Positions 1-6,970 are shown, numbered from the stretch's first letter. The stretch: DNA of 8,976 bases from Actinomycetes bacterium (GCA_021850085.1 JAJZRZ010000059.1:1-8976); one strand, 5' to 3'. Made by a program: numbers and translations. Notes: generated by a model not told the origin, from the letters alone.

Positions 1-55
1 CGGCCGGCTGCCCCGCCATTCCGGTCCCGATGACCACGACATCGAACACTCTCAT
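1..55 (-). CDS. FAD/NAD(P)-dependent oxidoreductase, N-terminus only
   Basis: Partial gene running off the left edge. Reading the minus strand from the ATG at 55 gives MRVFDVVVIGTGMAGQPA, a first beta strand followed by GTGMAG, the dinucleotide-binding GxGxxG of a Rossmann fold. This start is typical of pyridine nucleotide-disulfide oxidoreductases (mercuric reductase, dihydrolipoamide dehydrogenase and relatives). Only 18 residues are visible, so the catalytic disulfide and the substrate cannot be judged. A strong ribosome site, GGAGAGG (plus-strand 63-69), lies 7 nt upstream of the ATG, which fixes the start. The gene is divergent from the CopZ-like gene. A flavin reductase beside a Cys-rich metal protein would fit a metal-redox role, but that is inference. 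Confidence 0.75.
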   Translation of the reverse strand, partial: MRVFDVVVIGTGMAGQPA

Positions 56-203
56 CTGAATGCCTCTCCGCTGGCCGATGCGCCTTCTCCGCGCGCATGG
101 GGAGTAAGATGTGTGTACCCCGGCGGAGACGGTGCCCCTGCCGACCGGTGCCCGACCTCATTGTTCGCGCGGACGATTGGCCTTCGAGAGGATGAGCGGA
201 CTG

Positions 204-668
204 ATGGCTGACGCTGCTGAGTCGATGCACGCTTGTGCCGAGTGCGGCGGTCCGCTGCGCCCCGTCCAGGTCAAAACGCTCAAGCATGTTCTCAAGTACG
301 ATCTGGCCCGCAGGCTCGAGGACGGAACCTTCGGGTACTGTCCCGACCCCGACTGCGACATCGTCTACGTACGCATCTCTCCTGAAAGTGGCGTGGGGAC
401 GTCAGATCAGGTCTTCCGGCAAGACGATATCAAGGATCGAGCACGACCCGGAGTCAGCGGGCGCGAGAGGTACATCTGCTACTGCTTCGGCTACACGGCT
501 GGGGAGATCGAGGACGACGCTGCCCAAGACGTCAACGCAATCCCGCTCGCAATCGCAAGGGACGTTCGAGCGGGCAACTGCGCTTGCGAGGTCATGAACC
601 CCAGCGGCCATTGATGCACTGCCGACGTCCGCAGGGTCGCTGCGGCGAGCAAGACAGCGCCCGCCTGA
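204..668 (+). CDS. CopZ-like zinc/[2Fe-2S] protein, candidate selenoprotein (UGA at 612-614)
   Basis: Resembles the N-terminal domain of archaeal-type CopZ: a Zn-binding part followed by a BFD-like [2Fe-2S] part, in a cytosolic metal-handling protein. Counting from the ATG at 204, the visible motifs are CAEC (C11, C14) and YCPDPDCDIVY (C46, C51) for zinc, then YICYCFG (C92, C94) and CACEVMNPSG (C126, C128) for the cluster. The open frame stops at TGA 612-614, exactly where relatives have the first Cys of a Cys-Cys pair (NPSGxCC). The same frame continues beyond it as C-TADVRRVAAASKTAPA to a TGA at 666-668, matching the family's C-terminal part. I therefore read the TGA as selenocysteine (U137), giving 154 residues. 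A 6-bp hairpin follows it (see the SECIS entry). The start is uncertain: GTG 111 has a GGAG site but adds a low-quality extension, and ATG 192 is also possible. If the TGA is a true stop, the product ends at residue 136. Confidence 0.8.
612..645 (+). promoter_or_regulatory. Candidate bacterial SECIS element in the copZ-like gene
   Basis: The TGA at 612-614 is followed by 14 nt and then a perfect hairpin: CCGCAG (629-634), loop GGTCG (635-639), CTGCGG (640-645). The loop begins with G, 20 nt after the TGA. Known bacterial SECIS elements sit within the coding region just after the UGA, have a short upper stem and a small loop starting with G or GU, and place the loop roughly 16-37 nt downstream. 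This hairpin meets each of those criteria. The window shows no SelB or tRNA-Sec gene, so use by the host is inferred. Confidence 0.7.
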
Positions 669-812
669 TCCGGGGAGCCGCCAATGGTGCGCCTGTGCCG
701 CCCCGATGGCTGGGCCGCCCCGCACATCGACTGAGGGTCCGACCCGCGGGCGACCGCACGGTTACCGTGAACTTGGACGATGAATCCGGCGACAAGGCGT
801 GCCCTTGCGCCG
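669..812 (+). other. Stretch between the copZ-like gene and the permease with no recognisable gene
   Basis: No start with a good ribosome site opens a family-like reading frame here. Frame 0 has stops at 732-734 and 768-770. Frame 2 stays open and reads a Cys-containing stretch (KACPC near 795-809, continuing past 813 to LNCGCPL near 861-881), but I recognise no family in it. No FTR1, P19 or DUF2318 (FtrD-like) remnant was found. The segment may be a remnant left by a deletion, or a 5' leader. Confidence 0.4.
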
Positions 813-938
813 ATGTTCAGCAACAGGGATTTCTGGGCACCAAGATGGGGCCGAAATGGCCTCTGAACTGCGGCTGTCCGCTCCAAGTCCGTCATCGCCG
901 TTCTCGCAATCGCGCTCGTCGCGACGCTGGTCGCCGTC
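813..938 (+). other. In-frame N-terminal extension of the ABC permease, interrupted by TGA 864-866
   Basis: In the same frame as the permease ORF, codons 867-938 encode TAAVRSKSVIAVLAIAL followed by VATLVAV. This is the missing first half of the permease's first transmembrane helix. Upstream, ATG 813 opens MFSNRDFWAPRWGRNGL directly before TGA 864-866. Relatives often have a basic residue at that place, and CGA to TGA is a single transition, so a nonsense mutation is plausible. Alternatively, ATG 856 in frame 1 (MASELRLSA) plus a one-base insertion between about 860 and 890 would restore a short N-terminus of normal family length. No good ribosome site marks either start. Confidence 0.55.
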
Positions 939-2090
939 ATGCTCTCACTCTCGGTCGGCGTGCGGGCCAACCTCAGCACCGAGATCCGTCGCTTCGGGGC
1001 CAACATCGTCTTGTACCCGCAGGCGGACGACGGACTGCTCGATGACTCGGTCGGCCCCCGAGTGGAAAAGGGTGCCTTGGGCTCACGTATCTACGCCTCC
1101 GCGCCGTTCCTGCATCAGCCGGCCGTGGTGTCCGGTAAGCCGTTCGACCTCGTCGGAACCGATTTCGCGGATGCTCTCAAGGTGAGCCCTTACTGGCGGG
1201 TCACGGGTTCCGCCCCAACCAAGGGGCAAGTCGCCGTCGGAGCGGATGTGGCTGCGGCCCTGAAGCTGGAACCCGGCTCCTCCATCGACGTCCGCATCGC
1301 CAAGCCCACAAGCTCCGGCAAGGGTTCCGGCGCATGCCGATCATGCCATGGCAGTCTGGGCGCCGAGCACGACCGCAGGACCAGCGGCCGCCTGGCTCAG
1401 GTTGGCTCGAACTGCCTGTCCTGCCACCAAGCGCATCCGATCGCGACCTCGACGGGCTACGTGGCCACGGTCAGTGCGATTGTGAGCACGGGCGGCGACG
1501 AGGATGGTTGGGTAATCGCGCCGCTCACCGACGTACAGTCGCTCAGCAAGTCCGGCAATCGCATCAGCTACCTGCGCGTCAGCGCGCTGACGGACTCGGA
1601 GCCTGCCGAGAAGACCGCCGCCCGTCTGTCCGGTTTGATTGACGGCGTTCGTCCTGAGGTCGTCGGCAGCGTCGCGTCCGCAGAGGATAACCTGCTCGGC
1701 AAGGTCCAGCTGCTTCTCGCGCTGCTGACCGCGTGCGTTGCCGGGATGTCCGCACTCGGGCTGTTCAGCATGTTGGGCGCCTCAGTCCTAGAGCGTACGG
1801 GCGAAATTGGCCTCGTGAAGGCAATCGGCGCCAGCAATGGCTCAGTTTCGAGACAAATCGTGGCCGAAGCCGCAGTGCTCGCCGTTGCGGGAGCCGCTCT
1901 CGGACTGCTCGCCGGTGCCGGCATCGTACGCCTCATCGGAAACAGCGTGTTCGGCGCGTCGATGAGTCTCACGATCGGAGCCGTCCCCGTCGCCGTCGCA
2001 TCCTGCTTGCTCTTGGCGATTTCGGCCAGTCTCGCAGCGGCAAGAAGGGCCGCCCGAATCGATCCCGCCATCTGCTTGAGAGGTGAATAG
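939..2090 (+). CDS. MacB/FtsX-type ABC permease with two inserted CXXCH haem motifs
   Basis: Membrane subunit of a MacB-type ABC transporter, closest in memory to the permease that accompanies FTR1/P19 iron loci (Campylobacter Cj1662-like). Hallmarks seen, numbered from ATG 939: RRFGANIVLYPQ (about 18-29), AIVSTGGDED (about 181-190), LLGKVQ (about 252), SVLERTGEIGLVKAIGAS before the third membrane helix, and the terminal ARRAARIDPAICLRGE. Three C-terminal membrane helices lie near 256-282, 306-330 and 340-365. Helix 1 is cut by this start: ATG 939 has no ribosome site and sits inside the helix, so the true start is upstream (see the 813-938 entry). Between the two conserved halves of the extracytoplasmic domain lies an insertion of about 45 residues with CRSCH (133-137) and CLSCH (159-163). 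The stop TAG 2088-2090 is just before the ATPase start, indicating one transcript. Substrate unknown; iron or another metal is inference. Confidence 0.8.
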   Translation: MLSLSVGVRANLSTEIRRFGANIVLYPQADDGLLDDSVGPRVEKGALGSRIYASAPFLHQPAVVSGKPFDLVGTDFADALKVSPYWRVTGSAPTKGQVAVGADVAAALKLEPGSSIDVRIAKPTSSGKGSGACRSCHGSLGAEHDRRTSGRLAQVGSNCLSCHQAHPIATSTGYVATVSAIVSTGGDEDGWVIAPLTDVQSLSKSGNRISYLRVSALTDSEPAEKTAARLSGLIDGVRPEVVGSVASAEDNLLGKVQLLLALLTACVAGMSALGLFSMLGASVLERTGEIGLVKAIGASNGSVSRQIVAEAAVLAVAGAALGLLAGAGIVRLIGNSVFGASMSLTIGAVPVAVASCLLLAISASLAAARRAARIDPAICLRGE

Positions 2091-2091
2091 A

Positions 2092-2778
2092 ATGACGAAC
2101 ATAGTTGAGATTGCAGGTTTGGAGAAGCGCTACGACGAGCGTACGTATGCTCTTCGAGGCATCGACCTGCGGATCGCCGAAGGCGAGTGGCTGACCATAC
2201 TCGGCCCGTCAGGCTCGGGCAAGAGCACTCTGCTGAACATGCTCGGGTGTCTCGACCGGCCGACCGCGGGCAGCTTGCAGGTGTGCGGCGTGGAGACAAG
2301 CGGAATGAAGCAACGTGAACTCGCGGTATTCCGACGCGAGAACGTCGGACTCGTGTTCCAGCAGCAGCATGTGATTCCGTACCTGACCGCCCTCGAGAAT
2401 GTCATGCTCGCGCAGTACTATCACAGCGTCGCCGACAAGGACGCGGCCTCAGCGGCCCTCCAGCATGTCGGGCTCGGCCATCGCCTGCACCACGTCCCCG
2501 GCAAGCTCTCCGGTGGCGAACAGCAGCGCGTTTGCATCGCGCGTGCGCTCATCAATCAGCCGAAACTCCTTCTCGCCGACGAGCCGACGGGCAACCTGGA
2601 CCGTGCAAACGCCTGCAACGTGTACGACATGCTGTCCAAGCTGCACCAGGAGGCCGGTCAGACGATCGTGCTCGTCACCCACGACGAGAGCGCGGCGGAA
2701 TACGGAGACCGGACCATCCGCATCGAGGACGGACGAGTAGTCGAATCCCCGCATCGGGCCTGCTCAGTGGCATCGTGA
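2092..2778 (+). CDS. ABC transporter ATP-binding protein, LolD/MacB type (FTR1/P19-locus subfamily)
   Basis: Cytoplasmic ATPase that would power the permease just upstream. All ABC motifs are intact in 228 residues: Walker A GPSGSGKS, Q-loop LVFQQQHVIPYLTALENV, signature LSGGEQQRV, Walker B LLLADEPTGNLD and H-loop VLVTHD. The stretch VMLAQYYHSVADKDAA and the phrase QRVCIARALINQP recall the ATPases of the Campylobacter Cj1663 type found with FTR1/P19 iron-transport genes; that subfamily call is from memory. ATG 2092 is preferred over GTG 2083 because GAGAGGTG (2078-2085), overlapping the end of the permease gene, lies 6 nt before it. Its stop is only 14 nt from the stop of the convergent P-type ATPase. 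No second permease, FTR1, P19 or DUF2318 gene is visible beside it. Confidence 0.9.
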   Translation: MTNIVEIAGLEKRYDERTYALRGIDLRIAEGEWLTILGPSGSGKSTLLNMLGCLDRPTAGSLQVCGVETSGMKQRELAVFRRENVGLVFQQQHVIPYLTALENVMLAQYYHSVADKDAASAALQHVGLGHRLHHVPGKLSGGEQQRVCIARALINQPKLLLADEPTGNLDRANACNVYDMLSKLHQEAGQTIVLVTHDESAAEYGDRTIRIEDGRVVESPHRACSVAS

Positions 2779-2795
2779 CGAGCTGCCGGTCGTCA
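2776..2795. terminator. Small palindrome spanning both convergent stop codons
   Basis: TGACGA (2776-2781) and TCGTCA (2790-2795) form a perfect 6-bp inverted repeat with an 8-nt loop. Its ends are the stop codons of the plus-strand ABC ATPase (TGA 2776-2778) and the minus-strand P-type ATPase (TGA, plus-strand 2793-2795). There is no T-tract on either side, so it is at best a weak bidirectional terminator. It may simply be chance in a 14-nt gap. Confidence 0.25.
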
Positions 2796-4721
2796 GCTTC
2801 TCAGCATCCTCAGGCCGCTCGCGATCACGACGAACTCGCTGATCTCGTGCGCAAGCACAGCGGCGGGAAGCGTGAGGAGGCCGCCGAGTGCACCTATCAC
2901 GAGAAGACCGACGACCACGCCCGACAGCGCAAGGTTCTGCCCGACCACCCTCTGATTGCGGCGGGCGAGCTCAAGTGCATACGCGAGCTTCTCCAAGTCG
3001 TCGGCCATGAGCGCCACATCGGCGGTTTCGAGGGCGACATCCGTTCCCGCCGCCCCCATCGCCACGCCGACGAGCGCTTCGGCAAGAGCCGGAGCGTCGT
3101 TCACGCCGTCGCCGACCATGGCCACCTGACCGTAGCGTGAATTGAGCTCTCTCACCATCGAGAGCTTGTTCTCCGGCTTCATGTTCGCGTGGACCTCGTC
3201 GATTCCGAGCTGGGCCGCGATGGTCCGAGCGGTTGGCTCGTTATCCCCGGTCAGCATCACGACCTTCGCGACTCCGGCGTCGTGCAACGCCTCGACGGCC
3301 GCGGCGGCATTCGAGCGCACCTGGTCCTGCAGGGCGATGAGGCCGCGCACACCCCTCTCAGTGCCTATGAGGATTACTGTCTTCCCTTCGGATTGGAGGC
3401 GCGCGATATCCTCGGCCGCCGAGTCGACAGAGGTTCTCAGTTCCTGCTCGAACAGCGCCGGGCTTCCCACGTAGGTCTCCGTGCCGTCGGCGACCGCCAC
3501 CGCACCCGCGCCGGGCAACGCCCGATGCGAGTGCATGTCCGCCGGTGAAATGCCCTCGCGACGGGCGTAACGCAGAATGGCACGGGCTAGCGGATGTCCG
3601 CTCCGCTCCTCAACGCCTGCAGCGAGCGCGACTGTCTGCTGCCAATTCTGCTCGTCGCACGGGACGACGTCGGTCACGGACGGCTCACCATATGTCACCG
3701 TGCCGGTCTTGTCGAAGGCGACCACGCGTATCTTGGCCAGGTCCTCTACGTGCATCCCGCCCTTGATGAGCACTCCGTTCCGAGCGGCTGTCCCTAGGGT
3801 CGCTACCAGAGTGATGGGGATGGAGATGACGAGAGCGCACGGGGCCGCAGCGACCACGAACACCGTGGCGCGCATGACCCACGTGTCCCAGGACGCCCCG
3901 AACACGAGTGGCGGTACCACGGCGACGCCAACGGCGAGGGCGAGCACGATAGGGCTGTATATGTTGCCGAAGTGCTCGACGAACCGCTGGCTCGCGCCCT
4001 TGCTCTCTTGCGCCTCCTCGACCATATGGATGATCCGCGCGATCGCGTTGTCCGCGAAGGTCTTCGTCGCGACGACCTCGAGCGCGCCGTCCCCGTTCAC
4101 CGTTCCCGCGAACACGACGTCACCGGGAAGCTTGTCGACAGGCACGCTCTCTCCGGTGACCGGAGCTTCGTTGACAGCCGAAGCCCCCGCCGCGATGGTG
4201 CCGTCGGTCGCGACCGCCTCGCCGGGTCTCACGATGAAGGTGTCGCCGACCTCGATGCCCTCGACGGGAATCTCCGTCGCCTCACCGCCTCGCCTTACCA
4301 GAGCGACCTTGGGCGCGAGCTTCATCAGCGCCCTGACGGACGAACGTGTCTTCTCCTCGGTGTAGCCTTCCGCTGCCTCGCTGATTGAGTACAGGAAGAC
4401 GAGCATCGCACCCTCGAGGACCTCGCCAGCCAGCGCGGCCGCGATCGCTGCGACGCTCATGAGGAGCTCGATCCCCACCTTGCGTTCGAATACGAGCTCC
4501 CCGACGGCCTCACGGCCGAAGAAGTAGCCGCCGACGATCATCGCCAAGACAAAGAAGACCGACGAGATCCAGTCTGGAGCGCTCGACGCACTCAGCAACC
4601 AGCCGACCAGGAACAGCGCGCCGGAGGCTGCGGCCATGACAATCTTCGGATCACGCCAGAGCCGGGACCTTCGCTGCGCCTCGTCGGCGACGCGAGACGT
4701 CGCCGCCCCTACTTCGGTCAT
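2793..4721 (-). CDS. P1B-type heavy-metal ATPase, APC variant without HMA domain
   Basis: Inner-membrane metal pump of 642 residues. Visible motifs: TGES in the actuator domain, APC in membrane helix 6 (A293-P294-C295, within AAAPCALVIS) instead of the usual CPC, phosphorylation site DKTGTVT (D337), SGHPLA in the nucleotide domain and GDGVNDAP in the hinge. The last membrane helix carries HEISE (625-629). Subgroup P1B-4 pumps (CoaT/CtpD/PfeT, Co or Fe efflux) typically have SPC in helix 6, HEGGT-like residues in helix 8 and no N-terminal metal domain, so this protein is closest to that subgroup but with substitutions in both places. Transported metal unknown. The ATG at 4721 has AAGGAG 6 nt upstream, about 40 nt after the previous pump's stop, so the two are probably cotranscribed. 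Confidence 0.9.
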   Translation of the reverse strand: MTEVGAATSRVADEAQRRSRLWRDPKIVMAAASGALFLVGWLLSASSAPDWISSVFFVLAMIVGGYFFGREAVGELVFERKVGIELLMSVAAIAAALAGEVLEGAMLVFLYSISEAAEGYTEEKTRSSVRALMKLAPKVALVRRGGEATEIPVEGIEVGDTFIVRPGEAVATDGTIAAGASAVNEAPVTGESVPVDKLPGDVVFAGTVNGDGALEVVATKTFADNAIARIIHMVEEAQESKGASQRFVEHFGNIYSPIVLALAVGVAVVPPLVFGASWDTWVMRATVFVVAAAPCALVISIPITLVATLGTAARNGVLIKGGMHVEDLAKIRVVAFDKTGTVTYGEPSVTDVVPCDEQNWQQTVALAAGVEERSGHPLARAILRYARREGISPADMHSHRALPGAGAVAVADGTETYVGSPALFEQELRTSVDSAAEDIARLQSEGKTVILIGTERGVRGLIALQDQVRSNAAAAVEALHDAGVAKVVMLTGDNEPTARTIAAQLGIDEVHANMKPENKLSMVRELNSRYGQVAMVGDGVNDAPALAEALVGVAMGAAGTDVALETADVALMADDLEKLAYALELARRNQRVVGQNLALSGVVVGLLVIGALGGLLTLPAAVLAHEISEFVVIASGLRMLRS

Positions 4722-4763
4722 TGCTGACTCCTTCGGCTAGGTGACTCGTGTCTGCCCCGGAAC

Positions 4764-6890
4764 CTACTGCTGCGGGCCCTTCCAGCGCATAAGGCGCATC
4801 CCGTTCAGCGTTACCAGAACCGACGCTCCCATGTCGGCCATGATCGCCATCCAGAGCGTGAGCCACCCCGGGAACATGAGCAAGAGAGCGAGCATCTTGA
4901 TGCCGATGGCGAACGCGATGTTGATCTTGATGATCCTGAGCGACGCGCGGCTGAGGCCGACAGCGAAGGGGAGTTGCCTGAGGTCATCGGCCATAAGGGC
5001 GATGTCTGCCGTTTCAAGCGCCGTGTCCGTTCCGGCTCCACCCATCGCGATGCCGACCGTCGAAGTCGCCAGCGCCGGAGCGTCGTTGACGCCGTCTCCG
5101 ACCATGGCCACGTGACCGTACTCGCCGAGCAGGCTCGTGACCGCGTCGACCTTCGCCTCGGGGAGTAGTTCGGCGCGGAACTCGTCGACGCCGGCCTGGC
5201 GAGAGATCGCGGCAGCCGCGGCCGCATTGTCGCCGGTCAGCATGATGGTGTGCCGGATGCCGGAGCGCTTGAGCGCGGCGACGGCCTCGCGGCTCGTTGC
5301 GCGGACCTCATCGGCTATGCCGATCACCCCTATGAGGATGTCATCCTGCGCCACGAGAACGGCCGTCTTGCCGTCGCTTTGCAGCTCATCCAGGGTCGGA
5401 CGAGCCGTCTCAAAGTCGGCATTGCTACCGAGCATGCGGGGGCTGCCCACCGCCATCTGGTGTCCGTCGACCGTGGCTTTCACGCCCAACCCGGACAGGG
5501 ACTGCATCTCGTGAATCGGCAGCAATGTGATGGAGCGCGCCTCCGCCTCGCGAGTGATGGCAGCGGCGAGCGGGTGTTGGGAGCCAGACTCCAGAGACGC
5601 CGCGAGCTGCAGCAGCCGGGTCGGATCGGTCCCGTCGAGCACGACGACGTCGGTGACCGACGGGCGGCCCTCGGTCAGGGTCCCGGTCTTGTCGAAAGCG
5701 ATCGCCTGTATGGCGCCCATCTGCTCGAGATGGATACCGCCCTTGATCAGGACGCCCTTGCGTGCAGCGTTGGAGATCGCACTAACGATGGACACCGGAG
5801 TCGAGACGACCAGCGCGCAGGGGCACGACACGATGAGCAGGGAGAGGCTCCGGTAGATCCACGGCTCCCAAGGCTGCGAGAAGAACAGAGGCGGGATGAG
5901 CCCGATTCCCGCTGCGAGCACAAGGACCACCGGAGTGTAGATCGCCGCGAACTTGTCGACGAACGCCTGGGAAGGCGCCCGCTTGGTCTGGGCTTCCTCG
6001 ACCATGTGAACGATGCGCGCAACGGTCGTGTCGTCCACGAGACGCGTGACGCGCACTTTGAGCAGGCCCTCGCCGTTCAGGGTGCCGCCGAACACCTCGG
6101 CGCCAACAGTCTTCTCGGCGGGCACCGACTCACCGGTTATCGTCGCCTCATCAAGGCTCGAAGCGCCGGCTTCGATGACTCCGTCGAGCGCGAGCTTCTC
6201 TCCCGGCCGGACCACCATCAAGGCGCCAACGACGATCTCCTCGACCGCCATCTCTGTGGTGTCGCCGTCGGGCATCTCGACACGCGCGGTTTTGGGGACC
6301 CCACCCATCAGGTCGCCGATCGAACGCTTGGCTCGCTCCATCGTCCACGACTCGAGCATCTCGGAGGCGGAGAACAGGAACGCGACGACCGCAGCTTCCT
6401 CCCATGCACCGATCGCGCCCGCACCGAGGATTGCCACGGACATGAGCACGCTCATGTTGAAGTCGAGCTTGGGAAGCGAGAAGGCCGCCTTGCGGAAGTT
6501 GCCCCACCCGCCAAGCACGATCGCGACGATGAACAGCGGCATGAAGGTGACGCTGGGGGCACCGAGATTCTCTGCCGCGTAGCCGACTGCCACGCCGACC
6601 CCCGAGGCGATCGTCCGGAGAAGCTCCCAGTCGATGCCCTTCTCCGTCTGGGGAGCGGCCTTGCGCTCTTCGGCCGTCTGGATGCGGTAGTTCTCCTTGC
6701 GACCTTCGGACCTGATGGCGTCGAGGTCCATGACGCCCTCGACCACAAGCTTGCCTACCGTTGGATTGAGCCTTGCCCCGGTCACGCCGGGGAGATTGGC
6801 CACGTTCTTCTCGAACTTGGCCGCACAGTCGAGTCAAGTGATTCCTTCGACGAGCAGGGTGTGCTTCTTTGTGTCGACGGATGCTGGCAT
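4764..6890 (-). CDS. Zn/Cd/Pb-type P1B ATPase, candidate selenoprotein with UXXC HMA domain (UGA at 6836-6834)
   Basis: CadA/ZntA-type efflux pump. The ATPase core is intact: TGES, SCPCALVVS in helix 6 (C356, C358), DKTGTLT (D400), SQHPLA, GDGVNDAP, and helix 8 with ADMGAS (D686), the acidic residue typical of Zn/Cd pumps. Ordinary ORF calling starts at GTG 6803, which cuts the HMA metal-binding domain in half. Upstream in frame, ATG 6890 with a perfect AGGAGG 6 nt before it reads MPASVDTKKHTLLVEGIT, then TGA, then LDCAAKFEKN, joining the rest without a break. The TGA (codon 19) takes the place of the first Cys in the GMTCxxC-like motif of HMA domains. Reading it as selenocysteine gives a 708-residue protein with U19-L-D-C22. 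A SECIS-like hairpin follows. The gene is divergent from the CadC-type repressor. If the TGA is not decoded, the pump would have to start at 6803 without this domain. Confidence 0.88.
6798..6836 (-). promoter_or_regulatory. Candidate bacterial SECIS element in the P-type ATPase gene
   Basis: On the minus strand, the TGA (6836-6834) is followed by 11 nt and then a hairpin: outer stem GGCCA (6822-6818) with TGGCC (6802-6798), one A/G mismatch, inner stem GTTC (6816-6813) with GAAC (6807-6804), and loop GAGAA (6812-6808). The first loop base is G, 21 nt after the TGA. A competing weaker stem starts directly after the TGA (CTCGACT with AGTTCGAG, one bulge). The geometry matches known bSECIS elements and nearly equals that of the hairpin in the copZ-like gene. 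Confidence 0.72.
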
Positions 6891-6902
6891 CGGTTGCCTC
6901 CT
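6891..6902 (-). promoter_or_regulatory. Ribosome binding site that fixes the ATPase start at 6890
   Basis: AGGAGG (minus strand 6902-6897) with a 6-nt spacer before ATG 6890. It is one of the strongest ribosome sites in the window. Its position is only useful if translation passes the TGA at 6836-6834, which supports recoding rather than a start at GTG 6803. Confidence 0.8.
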
Positions 6903-6925
6903 AGGCGCAGCCGGGATACACTCGA

Positions 6926-6949
6926 ACAGTCAAGCGCATGTTTGATTGT
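6926..6949. promoter_or_regulatory. Candidate CadC/SmtB operator between the pump operon and its repressor
   Basis: Imperfect 12-2-12-like inverted repeat: the arm ACAGTCAA (6926-6933) faces TTGATTGT (6942-6949), 7 of 8 positions pairing. ArsR/SmtB-family operators are inverted repeats of this size, placed between divergent repressor and pump genes. TTGACT on the minus strand within the repeat could serve as a -35 for the pump operon, but I see no good -10 at the right spacing. Confidence 0.5.
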
Positions 6950-6970
6950 ATGCGCCCTATAGCTCGACGG

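Noticed and set aside
864..866. Third selenocysteine codon, in the ABC permease
   Set aside because: The TGA sits at an Arg-like position before the first membrane helix, not at a Cys column. The only nearby stem (GCGG/CCGC) closes a loop about 7 nt after the TGA, too close for a bSECIS.
584..1045. Plus-strand open frame across the copZ-like gene end and permease start
   Set aside because: Its start lies inside the copZ-like gene and its end inside the permease, with Arg-rich composition; only its middle is discussed, as a weak observation.
6803..6803. GTG 6803 as the true start of the Zn/Cd-type ATPase
   Set aside because: It would begin in the middle of an HMA domain and lies within the SECIS-like hairpin without a ribosome site, while ATG 6890 has a perfect one.
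6812..6833. Alternative hairpin CTCGACT/AGTTCGAG directly after the ATPase TGA as the SECIS
   Set aside because: It has a bulge and places its loop only about 7 nt after the TGA, unlike known elements; the downstream hairpin fits better.
5250..6962. Long plus-strand open frame of 570 codons opposite the P-type ATPase
   Set aside because: It is antisense to a clear ATPase, and its His/Arg/Asp-rich composition is typical of a shadow frame in GC-rich DNA.
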